A stretch of 6,254 nucleotides of DNA from Burkholderiaceae bacterium (lineage in GTDB: Bacteria > Pseudomonadota > Gammaproteobacteria > Burkholderiales > Burkholderiaceae_C), in NCBI GenBank assembly GCA_023262645.1, contig JALRAA010000096.1, positions 1 through 6,254 on the forward strand. Direction: 5' to 3'. Position numbers and translations under genes: made by a program. The number at the start of each line of letters is the position of its first letter. Within the stretch, counting starts at the first letter, position 1. Under the pieces are notes generated by a model. That model was not told the origin of the DNA, ran no database searches, and was given only the letters and a program-made list of their open reading frames with translations. This document shows, in pieces, positions 1-5,614 of this stretch.

Positions 1-401
1 GCTCCATTGAAACCCGACTGTCGTTCCTGAAGTTTGCCAAGATGCATTTCATCTCGGCACGCAAGCGCCAGGGCCTGGGCCCCTTGTGGGAGTCCATGAA
101 CCTGGCCTACCGCTCGGCCATGTGCAAAATGTCCACGCCGGTGCTGACGCGTTTGTTGTTGGAAGCGGTGCAATTTCAAGCCCCAAAGCGCGGTGGCATG
201 TTCCGACCCAAGCTGCGTTATGCGCACCAAGGCGGTATGAATCCACCGGTGATTGTGGTGCACGGCAATTCTCTGGAGCACGTCACCGATTCGTACAAAC
301 GTTATCTTGAAGGCCGCTTTAGAAAAGCTTTTTCCCTCGAAGGTACACCTTTGAGAATTGAAATGAAAACCTCACACAACCCCTATACCGACAAAGAATA
401 A
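1..401 (+). CDS. der: GTPase Der (EngA), C-terminal part, incomplete at 5' end
   Basis: This is the 3' end of a double-GTPase that acts in late assembly of the 50S ribosomal subunit. The reading frame is open from the window edge (first whole codon at position 3) to TAA at 399-401, giving 132 residues. It opens with the end of the second GTPase domain: the stretch HFISARKRQGLGPLWES carries the G5 motif (ISA). It continues into the KH-like C-terminal domain, with PVLTRLLLEAV, a basic loop (APKRGGMFRPKLRYAHQGG), NPPVIVVHGN, the family hallmark DSYKRYLEGRFRKAF and GTPLRIEMK. It ends in a short tail with NPY, as E. coli Der also has. Both upstream P-loops lie outside the window. Der directly upstream of hfq is a common betaproteobacterial order. 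Nothing suggests a defect in the visible part. Identity is secure; only the 5' extent is unknown. Confidence 0.95.
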   Translation, partial: SIETRLSFLKFAKMHFISARKRQGLGPLWESMNLAYRSAMCKMSTPVLTRLLLEAVQFQAPKRGGMFRPKLRYAHQGGMNPPVIVVHGNSLEHVTDSYKRYLEGRFRKAFSLEGTPLRIEMKTSHNPYTDKE

Positions 402-437
402 GCTTCAACCCGATTTGTTCAGAGGCTATTTCAGCTG

Positions 438-446
438 TGGTATGTT
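438..446 (+). promoter_or_regulatory. possible extended -10 promoter for hfq
   Basis: The 76-nt der-hfq gap contains TGGTATGTT, an extended -10 pattern (TG, one base, then TATGTT at 441-446) about 32 nt before the hfq start. A correctly spaced -35 is weak (TTCAGA at 418-423 with a 17-nt spacer). TTGTTC at 415-420 would need a 20-nt spacer. hfq often has its own promoters besides read-through from upstream, so a promoter is expected in this gap. This particular box is an inference from a short match. Confidence 0.35.
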
Positions 447-467
447 ATGAACTTCCTCATCAAACAC

Positions 468-472
468 GGAGA
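468..472 (+). promoter_or_regulatory. Shine-Dalgarno site of hfq
   Basis: GGAGA lies 5 nt before the GTG at 478. This supports the GTG as the true start, together with the N-terminus it yields (KGQLLQDPFLN), which matches the family. There is no competing ATG in frame. Confidence 0.8.
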
Positions 473-477
473 ATATC

Positions 478-723
478 GTGAATCAAAAAGGGCAACTTTT
501 ACAAGACCCATTCCTTAACATTTTGCGCAAAGAACATGTGCCCGTGTCCATTTATTTGGTCAATGGCATCAAGTTGCAAGGCCAAATCGAATCCTTTGAC
601 CAATACGTCGTTTTATTGCGCAACACAGTGACGCAAATGGTTTACAAGCACGCCATCTCCACCATCGTTCCCGGCAGGCCGGTCAATTTTGCGCAAGCCG
701 AAGGCGGCGAAACCGCCAACTGA
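478..723 (+). CDS. hfq: RNA chaperone Hfq
   Basis: Hfq is a hexameric Sm-like protein that binds small RNAs and mRNAs and promotes their pairing. The 81-residue product has the complete core. KGQLLQDPFLN (residues 4-14) holds the proximal-face Gln and Asp. The Sm1 segment SIYLVNGIKLQGQIESFDQY spans 24-43, and the Sm2 motif YKHAIS is at 56-61. Y26 and K32 match E. coli Y25 and K31 of the distal face, and F40 and Y43 are in the usual positions. The rim patch reads R17-K18-E19-H20 where E. coli has RRER, as I recall for other betaproteobacterial Hfqs. The C-terminal tail is short (about 14 residues after the Sm core) and ends GGETAN, unlike the long tail of E. coli. The start is GTG with a good ribosome-binding site. 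It sits between der and hflX, the standard neighbourhood. Confidence 0.98.
   Translation: MNQKGQLLQDPFLNILRKEHVPVSIYLVNGIKLQGQIESFDQYVVLLRNTVTQMVYKHAISTIVPGRPVNFAQAEGGETAN
703..717 (+). other. small GC hairpin at the end of hfq
   Basis: GGCGG (703-707) and CCGCC (713-717) form a perfect 5-bp stem around a CGAAA loop, just before the hfq stop codon at 721. No T-run follows, so it is not an intrinsic terminator. It could affect ribosome loading or RNA stability at the hfq-hflX junction, but it may simply reflect the codons for GGETA. Confidence 0.35.
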
Positions 724-752
724 ACAACACTTCACACTGGTTCACCACCCAC

Positions 753-1919
753 TTGACTCCCAACGATCCGTCAACTTCCGCCACAGCTTTGCTTGTTGGC
801 GTGGATTTTGGTGCGCCGCATTTCGATGAAGAGTTGAATGAACTGGCGCAACTGTCCCTCACCGCGGGGTTGTCGCCGGTTTACCGGTTGACGTGTCACC
901 GCAAAGCGCCAGATGCCGCCATGTTTGTCGGTTCGGGAAAAGCCGATGAAATCAAAGAACTGGCTTTGTTGCACGGCGCAACTGAAGTGCTGTTTGACCA
1001 GTCGTTATCTCCTGCACAGCAACGCAATCTGGAGCGACATTTGGGCATGCCGGTCAATGACCGCACCATGCTGATTCTGCAAATCTTCGCGCAGCGCGCC
1101 CGCAGTCACGAGGGCAAATTGCAAGTTGAATTGGCCAGACTGCAATACCTCAGCACCCGATTGGTCAGGCGTTGGTCCCACTTAGAGCGCCAACGCGGCG
1201 GTATCGGCAACCGCGGTGGCCCGGGTGAAACGCAAATTGAGCTCGACAGACGAATGATCGGTGAATCCATCAAACGCACCAAAGAGCGGTTGACCAAAGT
1301 CAAGCGCCAGCGCAATACCCAACGCAAACAACGCCAACGCAATCAGGTGTTCAATGTGTCGTTGGTGGGTTACACCAACGCAGGAAAATCCACGTTGTTC
1401 AATGCATTGGTCAAAGCGCGCGCTTATGCGGCTGACCAACTGTTTGCCACCCTAGACACCACCACCCGACAGTTGTATTTGCCGCACGACGGCGGCGGCG
1501 GATCACAATTGTCCGTGTCCGATACCGTGGGATTCATTCGGGATTTGCCACACGGTTTGGTCGACGCATTCGAGGCCACGCTGCAAGAAGCCACCTCAGC
1601 CGATTTGTTGTTACACGTGGTGGATGCTTCGCACCCCGGCTATCCCGAGCAAATAGACCAAGTCATGTCGGTGTTGCAAGACATTGGGGCACAAGATGTT
1701 CCGCAATGGTTGATCTTCAACAAAATCGATGCACTGCCCCCAGAAAACCAACCCCATTTGTTGCAGGATTTGTATTTGCACGATGGCCTTGCGCTTCCCA
1801 GGTTGTTTTTAAGCGCTCGCAGCGGGCTCAACCTCGACGGGTTGCGCCAACGCTTGTTGGAGCAAGCCCAAGCCCATGCAGATTCCCTTTTAACCCTTCA
1901 AGCGGCACATGTAACCTAA
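753..1919 (+). CDS. hflX: GTPase HflX (ribosome rescue/splitting factor)
   Basis: HflX is a ribosome-associated GTPase that binds the 50S subunit and splits stalled 70S ribosomes, notably under heat stress. The 388-residue product has the HflX N-terminal domain (LLVGVDFG at about 13-20; FVGSGKADEI at 58-67). A basic coiled linker follows, with the signature RQRGGIGNRGGPGETQ (146-161) and an Arg/Lys-rich helix (165-198). The G domain has G1 GYTNAGKS (206-213), G2 in TLDTTTR (233-239), G3 DTVGF (257-261), G4 NKID (323-326) and G5 SARSG (354-358). A short GGGG run (247-250) sits between G2 and G3. The start is uncertain. TTG at 753 gives a sensible N-terminus 29 nt after the hfq stop, but no Shine-Dalgarno is visible and no in-frame ATG or GTG is nearby upstream. 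CTG at 720, overlapping the hfq stop, or TTG at 789 are alternatives. Translational coupling to hfq is likely. Confidence 0.95.
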   Translation: MTPNDPSTSATALLVGVDFGAPHFDEELNELAQLSLTAGLSPVYRLTCHRKAPDAAMFVGSGKADEIKELALLHGATEVLFDQSLSPAQQRNLERHLGMPVNDRTMLILQIFAQRARSHEGKLQVELARLQYLSTRLVRRWSHLERQRGGIGNRGGPGETQIELDRRMIGESIKRTKERLTKVKRQRNTQRKQRQRNQVFNVSLVGYTNAGKSTLFNALVKARAYAADQLFATLDTTTRQLYLPHDGGGGSQLSVSDTVGFIRDLPHGLVDAFEATLQEATSADLLLHVVDASHPGYPEQIDQVMSVLQDIGAQDVPQWLIFNKIDALPPENQPHLLQDLYLHDGLALPRLFLSARSGLNLDGLRQRLLEQAQAHADSLLTLQAAHVT

Positions 1920-1985
1920 GGCAAGTTCAGGTGTTGAACCACTTTAGGCACAATGTCGTCTTGCAGCTTTTTTGACTGATCGCAA
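1920..1985 (+). other. hflX-hflK spacer with hairpin potential
   Basis: The 66-nt spacer has no plausible gene. GTTCA (1925-1929) can pair with TGAAC (1935-1939). GCAAG (1921-1925) can pair with CTTGC (1960-1964), which is followed within 3 nt by six Ts (1968-1973). This loosely resembles a weak attenuator, but the stems are only 5 bp and the second spans a 34-nt loop. No convincing Shine-Dalgarno precedes the ATG at 1986. An in-frame TGA at 1977-1979 means hflK cannot start further upstream. Confidence 0.3.
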
Positions 1986-3395
1986 ATGAACCTCAAAACC
2001 TCGTCTTGGCCTTTGACAAACTGGTTGAACCACGTTCAGTGGTTCGCACAGTGGACGCGTTTGGTTTTCCTCGCGCTGTGGCGTAAATTGTTAGGCGTGT
2101 TCAACCTCAATGATGGCCGTTGGGGCAGGGGCGAAGGACAACCGCAAAGCGTTTCCAACGGCTCAGATCCGGGTAACAACCCGCCCCCCGACAACAACCG
2201 CAAACCCGCCAGCAATGGCCCGCCCGACTTGGACGAGTTGTGGCGCGATTTGAACCGTAAATTGGGACAGTTGTTCGGCGGGAAACGCGGTCCGGGCGCA
2301 CCGCCTCCAGGGTCAGGCGGTGGTTTTCCAGAACCTTTCAAAAACGCCGGGTTGGGTCTTGGGCTTGTTCTGGGTGTGTTTTTTCTCATCTGGTTGGGCA
2401 CGGGGTTTTTCATCGTTCAAGAGGGCCAACAAGCCGTTATCACCCAGTTTGGTCGCTACCACAGCACGGTGGGCGCGGGTATCAATTGGCGCATGCCTTA
2501 CCCAATCCAACGCCACGAAGTGGTGTTCGTCACACAAATCCGCTCTTTGGATATTGGCCGCGACGCCATCATCAAAGCCACTGGGTTGCGCGAGTCAGCC
2601 ATGCTGACCGAAGATGAAAACATTGTCGAAATCAAATTTGCTGTGCAATACCGATTAACCGACGCACGCGCTTATTTGTTCGAAAGCAAGAACCCAACGG
2701 ATGCCGTGATGCAAGCCGCTGAAACAGCAGTGCGTGAAGTGGTTGGAAAAATGCGCATGGACGCCGCCTTGTCAGAAGACCGCGAGCAAATCGCGCCGCG
2801 TGTGCGCAAGATCATGCAAACCATCTTGGACCATTACAACGTGGGTATTGAAGTGGTTGGCATCAATTTGCAGCAAGGCGGTGTGCGACCACCCGAACAA
2901 GTACAAGCCGCTTTTGACGATGTGCTCAAAGCCGGCCAAGAGCGCGAGCGGGCCAAGAACGAAGCCGAAGCATATGCCAACGATGTGATACCCCGCGCGG
3001 TGGGTTCTGCTTCACGGTTAAAGCAAGAAGCCGACGCCTACAAATCCCGCATCGTGGCGCAAGCCCAAGGTGACGCACAGCGTTTCCGTTCTCTCTACAG
3101 CGAATACCAAAAAGCGCCGCAAGTCACCCGCGATCGCCTCTACATCAATGCCATGAAAGAGATGTACAGCAACGTCACCAAAGTGCTGGTGGAGTCGCGT
3201 CAAGGCTCCAATATGCTGTATTTGCCACTGGACAAAATCATGCAAATGAATGGCGTTCATGGCGGCGATCTGCCACCCGCACCACCTCCCAGCATGAATG
3301 AATCGTCCTCCAATGGTTCTGTGCCATCACCGGCCACCATTGAAAGCACCAGCCGCAGCCGCGACAGTCGGCAGCGTGAGCGAGACCTCCGTTAA
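1986..3395 (+). CDS. hflK: FtsH-associated membrane protein HflK (SPFH/band 7)
   Basis: HflK pairs with HflC in a large inner-membrane complex whose bulk is periplasmic and which surrounds and modulates the AAA+ protease FtsH. The 469-residue reading has the HflK N-terminal region (FNLNDGRWGRG at 39-49; NGPPDLDELWRDLNRKLGQLFGGKRG at 77-102), with a Pro/Gly/Asn-rich stretch in between. A transmembrane helix spans about 121-143, followed directly by VQEGQQAVITQFGRY and the SPFH domain to about residue 300. A long charged helix follows (about 305-370, ending in AQAQGDAQRF), then a Pro/Ser-rich, probably disordered tail from 424. The first 38 residues are unusual: Trp-rich and hydrophobic or amphipathic. 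If translation starts at TTG 2088 or GTG 2097, the protein would begin close to the FNLND motif. No start has a good Shine-Dalgarno; ATG 1986 is kept as the only ATG. hflC follows after 12 nt. Confidence 0.95.
   Translation: MNLKTSSWPLTNWLNHVQWFAQWTRLVFLALWRKLLGVFNLNDGRWGRGEGQPQSVSNGSDPGNNPPPDNNRKPASNGPPDLDELWRDLNRKLGQLFGGKRGPGAPPPGSGGGFPEPFKNAGLGLGLVLGVFFLIWLGTGFFIVQEGQQAVITQFGRYHSTVGAGINWRMPYPIQRHEVVFVTQIRSLDIGRDAIIKATGLRESAMLTEDENIVEIKFAVQYRLTDARAYLFESKNPTDAVMQAAETAVREVVGKMRMDAALSEDREQIAPRVRKIMQTILDHYNVGIEVVGINLQQGGVRPPEQVQAAFDDVLKAGQERERAKNEAEAYANDVIPRAVGSASRLKQEADAYKSRIVAQAQGDAQRFRSLYSEYQKAPQVTRDRLYINAMKEMYSNVTKVLVESRQGSNMLYLPLDKIMQMNGVHGGDLPPAPPPSMNESSSNGSVPSPATIESTSRSRDSRQRERDLR
2027..2045 (+). 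repeat. 7-bp inverted repeat near the hflK 5' end
   Basis: GAACCAC (2027-2033) and GTGGTTC (2039-2045) are perfect complements around the 5-nt loop GTTCA. The left arm lies inside TTGAACCAC (2025-2033), which also occurs at 1934-1942, so the right arm could pair with either copy. The hairpin lies within the first 20 codons of hflK as annotated, or in its leader if translation starts at 2088 or 2097. A 7-bp perfect hairpin is expected by chance a couple of times in 6 kb, so function is unproven. Confidence 0.4.
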
Positions 3396-3397
3396 GG
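3394..3397 (+). promoter_or_regulatory. Shine-Dalgarno-like site of hflC overlapping the hflK stop
   Basis: AAGG overlaps the TAA of hflK (3393-3395) and lies 10 nt before the hflC ATG at 3408. The spacing is slightly long but usable, and it places hflC initiation where ribosomes terminate hflK. This fits the near-equal production expected of two partner subunits. Confidence 0.55.
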
Positions 3398-3407
3398 CGT
3401 ACCTGAC

Positions 3408-4304
3408 ATGAACAAAATTGGTTTTTATATTTCTACGCTGTTGCTGGCCTTGCTCATCTTCAGCTCGACGGTTTTTGTGGTGGACCAGCGCCAATACGGC
3501 GTGGTCTACTCATTGGGACAAATCAAAAAGGTGATCACCGAGCCCGGCCTGAATTTCAAATTGCCGCCGCCTTTTCAAAATGTGAATTTCATCGACAAGC
3601 GTTTGTTGACTTTGGATAACGTGGACTCTGAACCCATGCTCACCGCTGAAAAGCAACGCATGGTGATCGACTGGTATGTGCGGTGGCGCATTTCTGACCC
3701 CTCCCAATACATCCGTAACGTCGGCTTGGACGAAAAAGCCGGTGCGCAACAACTCACGCGCGTGGTTCGCAACGCTTTTCAAGAAGAGATCAACAAACGC
3801 ACCGTCAAAGATTTGCTGTCGCTCAAACGCGAAGCGCTGATGGTGGATGTCAAGCGAGAAGTGCTGGAAATTGTCAAAGGCTCCAACCCTTGGGGTATCG
3901 ATGTGGTCGATGTGCGCATTACAAGAGCAGACTACGTGGACACCATCACCGAATCGGTCTACCGCCGCATGGAAGCCGAGCGCAAACGCGTGGCCAATGA
4001 GCTGCGATCCACCGGAGCAGCCGAGGGTGAAAAAATCCGTGCCGATGCAGACCGCCAGCGCGAAGTCACCTTGGCCAACGCTTACCGTGATGCCCAAAAA
4101 ATCAAAGGCGAGGGTGATGCGGAAGCCGCCCGTTTGTATGCCGACGCATTCGGCAAAGACGCGCAATTCGCACAGTTTTATCAAAGCATCGAAGCCTACA
4201 AATCCAGCTTCAATAAAAAGTCGGACGTGATGGTGCTTGACCCGAGCAGCGAATTTTTCAAAGCCATGCGGGGCGCCGGATCCGCCGCACCGGCTAAAAA
4301 ATAA
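3408..4304 (+). CDS. hflC: FtsH-associated membrane protein HflC (SPFH/band 7)
   Basis: HflC is the partner of HflK in the membrane complex that controls FtsH access to membrane substrates. The 298-residue product starts with a short cytoplasmic end and one transmembrane helix or signal anchor (about 4-24, IGFYISTLLLALLIFSSTVF). The SPFH domain begins at FVVDQRQYGVVYSLGQI (23-39) and includes EPGLNFKLPPPFQNV (45-59), the DWYVRWRISDP strand region (88-98) and VVDVRITRADY (166-176). A charged helix follows (MEAERKRVANELRSTGAAEGEKIRADADR, about 188-216), then an Ala-rich segment (GEGDAEAARLYADAFG, 234-249) typical of HflC. It ends with DPSSEFFKAM (278-287) and a short Ala/Lys tail. Length and layout are normal for the family. 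It lies 12 nt after hflK and is surely co-transcribed with it. A likely terminator follows. Confidence 0.97.
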   Translation: MNKIGFYISTLLLALLIFSSTVFVVDQRQYGVVYSLGQIKKVITEPGLNFKLPPPFQNVNFIDKRLLTLDNVDSEPMLTAEKQRMVIDWYVRWRISDPSQYIRNVGLDEKAGAQQLTRVVRNAFQEEINKRTVKDLLSLKREALMVDVKREVLEIVKGSNPWGIDVVDVRITRADYVDTITESVYRRMEAERKRVANELRSTGAAEGEKIRADADRQREVTLANAYRDAQKIKGEGDAEAARLYADAFGKDAQFAQFYQSIEAYKSSFNKKSDVMVLDPSSEFFKAMRGAGSAAPAKK

Positions 4305-4327
4305 TTTCCCCCTTCAAAGTCATTGGG

Positions 4328-4343
4328 CCGGGGTAAGCCCCGG
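4328..4343 (+). terminator. probable intrinsic terminator after hflC
   Basis: CCGGGG (4328-4333) and CCCCGG (4338-4343) make a perfect 6-bp GC stem with a TAAG loop. It can be lengthened by G-U pairs between GGG (4325-4327) and TTT (4344-4346). The following T-tract is short (TTTGTGG), so termination may be partial. It lies 24 nt after the hflC stop and separates the hfl genes from hisZ-purA. Confidence 0.55.
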
Positions 4344-4377
4344 TTTGTGGCATTCGTCTGACAGGTCAATCCTTCTG

Positions 4378-4404
4378 CTCGGTGCCCGAGGGGTGAAGCC
4401 CTTT
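4378..4404 (+). promoter_or_regulatory. overlapping hairpins in the hisZ upstream region
   Basis: Two mutually exclusive small hairpins can form. CTCGG (4378-4382) pairs with CCGAG (4386-4390) around a TGC loop. GGG (4391-4393) pairs with CCC (4399-4401) around TGAAG, extendable with A-U and G-U pairs to 4388 and 4404, and it ends in TTTT (4402-4405). The second could be a weak terminator and the first would partly disrupt it. Whether this matters in vivo is not shown, and both lie upstream of the proposed -10 box, so they would act only on read-through transcripts. Confidence 0.3.
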
Positions 4405-4413
4405 TCAGATCGG

Positions 4414-4419
4414 TAGAAT
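4414..4419 (+). promoter_or_regulatory. possible -10 box of a hisZ-purA promoter
   Basis: TAGAAT matches the sigma-70 -10 consensus at 5 of 6 positions. It lies 25 nt before the hisZ ATG at 4445, giving a short leader of about 20 nt. No good -35 is visible 16-18 nt upstream (that region is GGGGTGA), so the promoter would be weak or activator-dependent. A promoter here fits the terminator-like hairpin upstream. Confidence 0.35.
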
Positions 4420-4444
4420 CGTCTTTTTAACAGCATTGCATACT

Positions 4445-5599
4445 ATGGCTGCTTGGGTTTTGCCGGATCACATCGCTGACATATTGCCTTCTGAGGCTCG
4501 GCACATTGAAGAACTGAGACGCCTGTGTTTGGACACTGCGCGCGGCTTTGGTTATGAATTGGTCATGCCACCATTGCTTGAACACACCGAGTCTTTGCTG
4601 CCTGCCAGTAACAGCGCCCAGGATTTACAAACCTTCAAAATGGTCGACCAACTCTCTGGCCGAACCTTGGGTTTGCGGATTGACACCACGCCTCAAACCG
4701 CCCGCATTGATGCCCATTTGCTCAACCGCCAAGGTGTCACCCGTCTTTGCTATTGCGGCCCGGTGGTTCACACCCTGCCTGCAAGCCCGTATGCAACCCG
4801 CGAACCTTTGCAATTTGGCGCAGAAATATACGGGCACGATGGGCTCGAAGCCGATCTTGAAATATTGCAATTGGCCACCCAAAGCCTTCGCGCCAGCCAC
4901 CTGACTGACTTCCATGTAGACCTCAGCCATGCACGCATATTGCCGGCCTTGCTCGAAGGCCATGCGTTAACCGAAGCTCAGCACCAGTCTGTCACCACGG
5001 CGTTGACCCACAAAAACATCAGTGCCATGCGCGAATTGGGCAAACAATTGCCCGGCCATTTGGCCAAGGCTTTGTTGGCGTTGGTGCAAATGTATGGCGG
5101 TCTTGAGGTGCTCGCCCAAGCCAAGGCTGAATTTGCCGCTTGGCCGCAAGTGCTTCATGCTTTGGATGAATTGGCTTGGCTGGCTGCGCATGCCGACCAA
5201 GCTGTGAGCATCGATTTGGCCGATTTGCGTGGCTTTGCTTATTACAGTGGCCCCCGGTTTTCTATGTTTGTGCCTGAAACCAGCGACGCATTGGTACGCG
5301 GCGGCCGTTACGATGAAATCGGTGCGGTGTTCGGTCGCAAACGCTCTGCCGTGGGTTTCAGTTTGGACATCAAAGTGTTGGTGGGTTTATTGCCCCATCC
5401 CCAACCCCAAGCGGCCATTCGCGCGCCTTGGCGTGAAGACCCCAGCCTGACTCAGGCGATTGCGCAATTGCGTGCGCAGGGCCACACCGTGGTGTGCCTG
5501 TTGCCCGGCCATGAAAGCGAAGTGGACGAATTCCATTGCGACCGAGAATTGACCCAACACCAAGGGGCGTGGACCGTGCGTCCTTTGAACACCAACTGA
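4445..5599 (+). CDS. hisZ: ATP phosphoribosyltransferase regulatory subunit HisZ
   Basis: HisZ is a catalytically inactive paralogue of histidyl-tRNA synthetase. It forms a hetero-octamer with the short form of HisG, which performs the first step of histidine synthesis (ATP + PRPP), and is needed for activity and histidine feedback. The 384 residues begin MAAWVLPDHIADILPSEARH, then ELVMPPLLEH (38-47) and the motif-2-like LRIDTTPQTARIDAHLLNRQG (77-97), REPLQFGAEIYG (119-130), RGFAYYSGPRF (262-272), VRGGRYDEIG (284-293) and motif-3-like SAVGFSLD (301-308). The anticodon-binding domain of true HisRS is absent, and the HisRS LDYY is FAYY here. That, with length and neighbours, favours HisZ over hisS. 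ATG 4445 is preferred to TTG 4436 three codons upstream because it gives the usual family start; the Shine-Dalgarno is weak. hisG is not in the window. purA follows after 15 nt. Confidence 0.95.
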   Translation: MAAWVLPDHIADILPSEARHIEELRRLCLDTARGFGYELVMPPLLEHTESLLPASNSAQDLQTFKMVDQLSGRTLGLRIDTTPQTARIDAHLLNRQGVTRLCYCGPVVHTLPASPYATREPLQFGAEIYGHDGLEADLEILQLATQSLRASHLTDFHVDLSHARILPALLEGHALTEAQHQSVTTALTHKNISAMRELGKQLPGHLAKALLALVQMYGGLEVLAQAKAEFAAWPQVLHALDELAWLAAHADQAVSIDLADLRGFAYYSGPRFSMFVPETSDALVRGGRYDEIGAVFGRKRSAVGFSLDIKVLVGLLPHPQPQAAIRAPWREDPSLTQAIAQLRAQGHTVVCLLPGHESEVDEFHCDRELTQHQGAWTVRPLNTN

Positions 5600-5603
5600 G
5601 ACA

Positions 5604-5612
5604 AAGAAGAAG
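5604..5612 (+). promoter_or_regulatory. purine-rich ribosome-binding site of purA
   Basis: AAGAAGAAG ends 2 nt before the purA ATG at 5615, in the short hisZ-purA gap. It is A-rich rather than a strict AGGAGG and is the only ribosome-binding candidate. With the conserved N-terminus it supports this start. Confidence 0.5.
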
Positions 5613-5614
5613 TT

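Noticed and set aside
1921..1973. GCAAG...CTTGC followed by six Ts as an intrinsic terminator between hflX and hflK
   Set aside because: The stem is only 5 bp around a 34-nt loop, with 3 nt between stem and T-run. A strong terminator is not supported, and hflX and hflK are normally co-transcribed.
1706..1975. An 89-codon + strand frame running out of hflX into the hflX-hflK spacer
   Set aside because: Most of it overlaps the G4-G5 part of HflX in another frame. Its start has no context and its product resembles nothing. The spacer part adds only about 18 codons.
2036..2413. A 125-codon Pro/Arg-rich minus-strand frame over the hflK 5' region
   Set aside because: It mirrors the Gly/Asn/Pro-rich linker of HflK. 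It has low complexity, no domain and no separate context.
3510..4184. A 224-codon open frame on the minus strand, antisense to hflC
   Set aside because: It lies wholly inside hflC, whose SPFH protein is unmistakable. The antisense product is rich in Phe, Val, His and Cys with no recognisable domain, as expected from the complement of a gene full of Lys/Glu/Ala codons.
4445..5599. Reading hisZ as a truncated histidyl-tRNA synthetase (hisS) pseudogene
   Set aside because: The frame is intact, the length fits HisZ, the C-terminal anticodon domain is naturally absent in HisZ, and purA as the next gene is the usual betaproteobacterial context.
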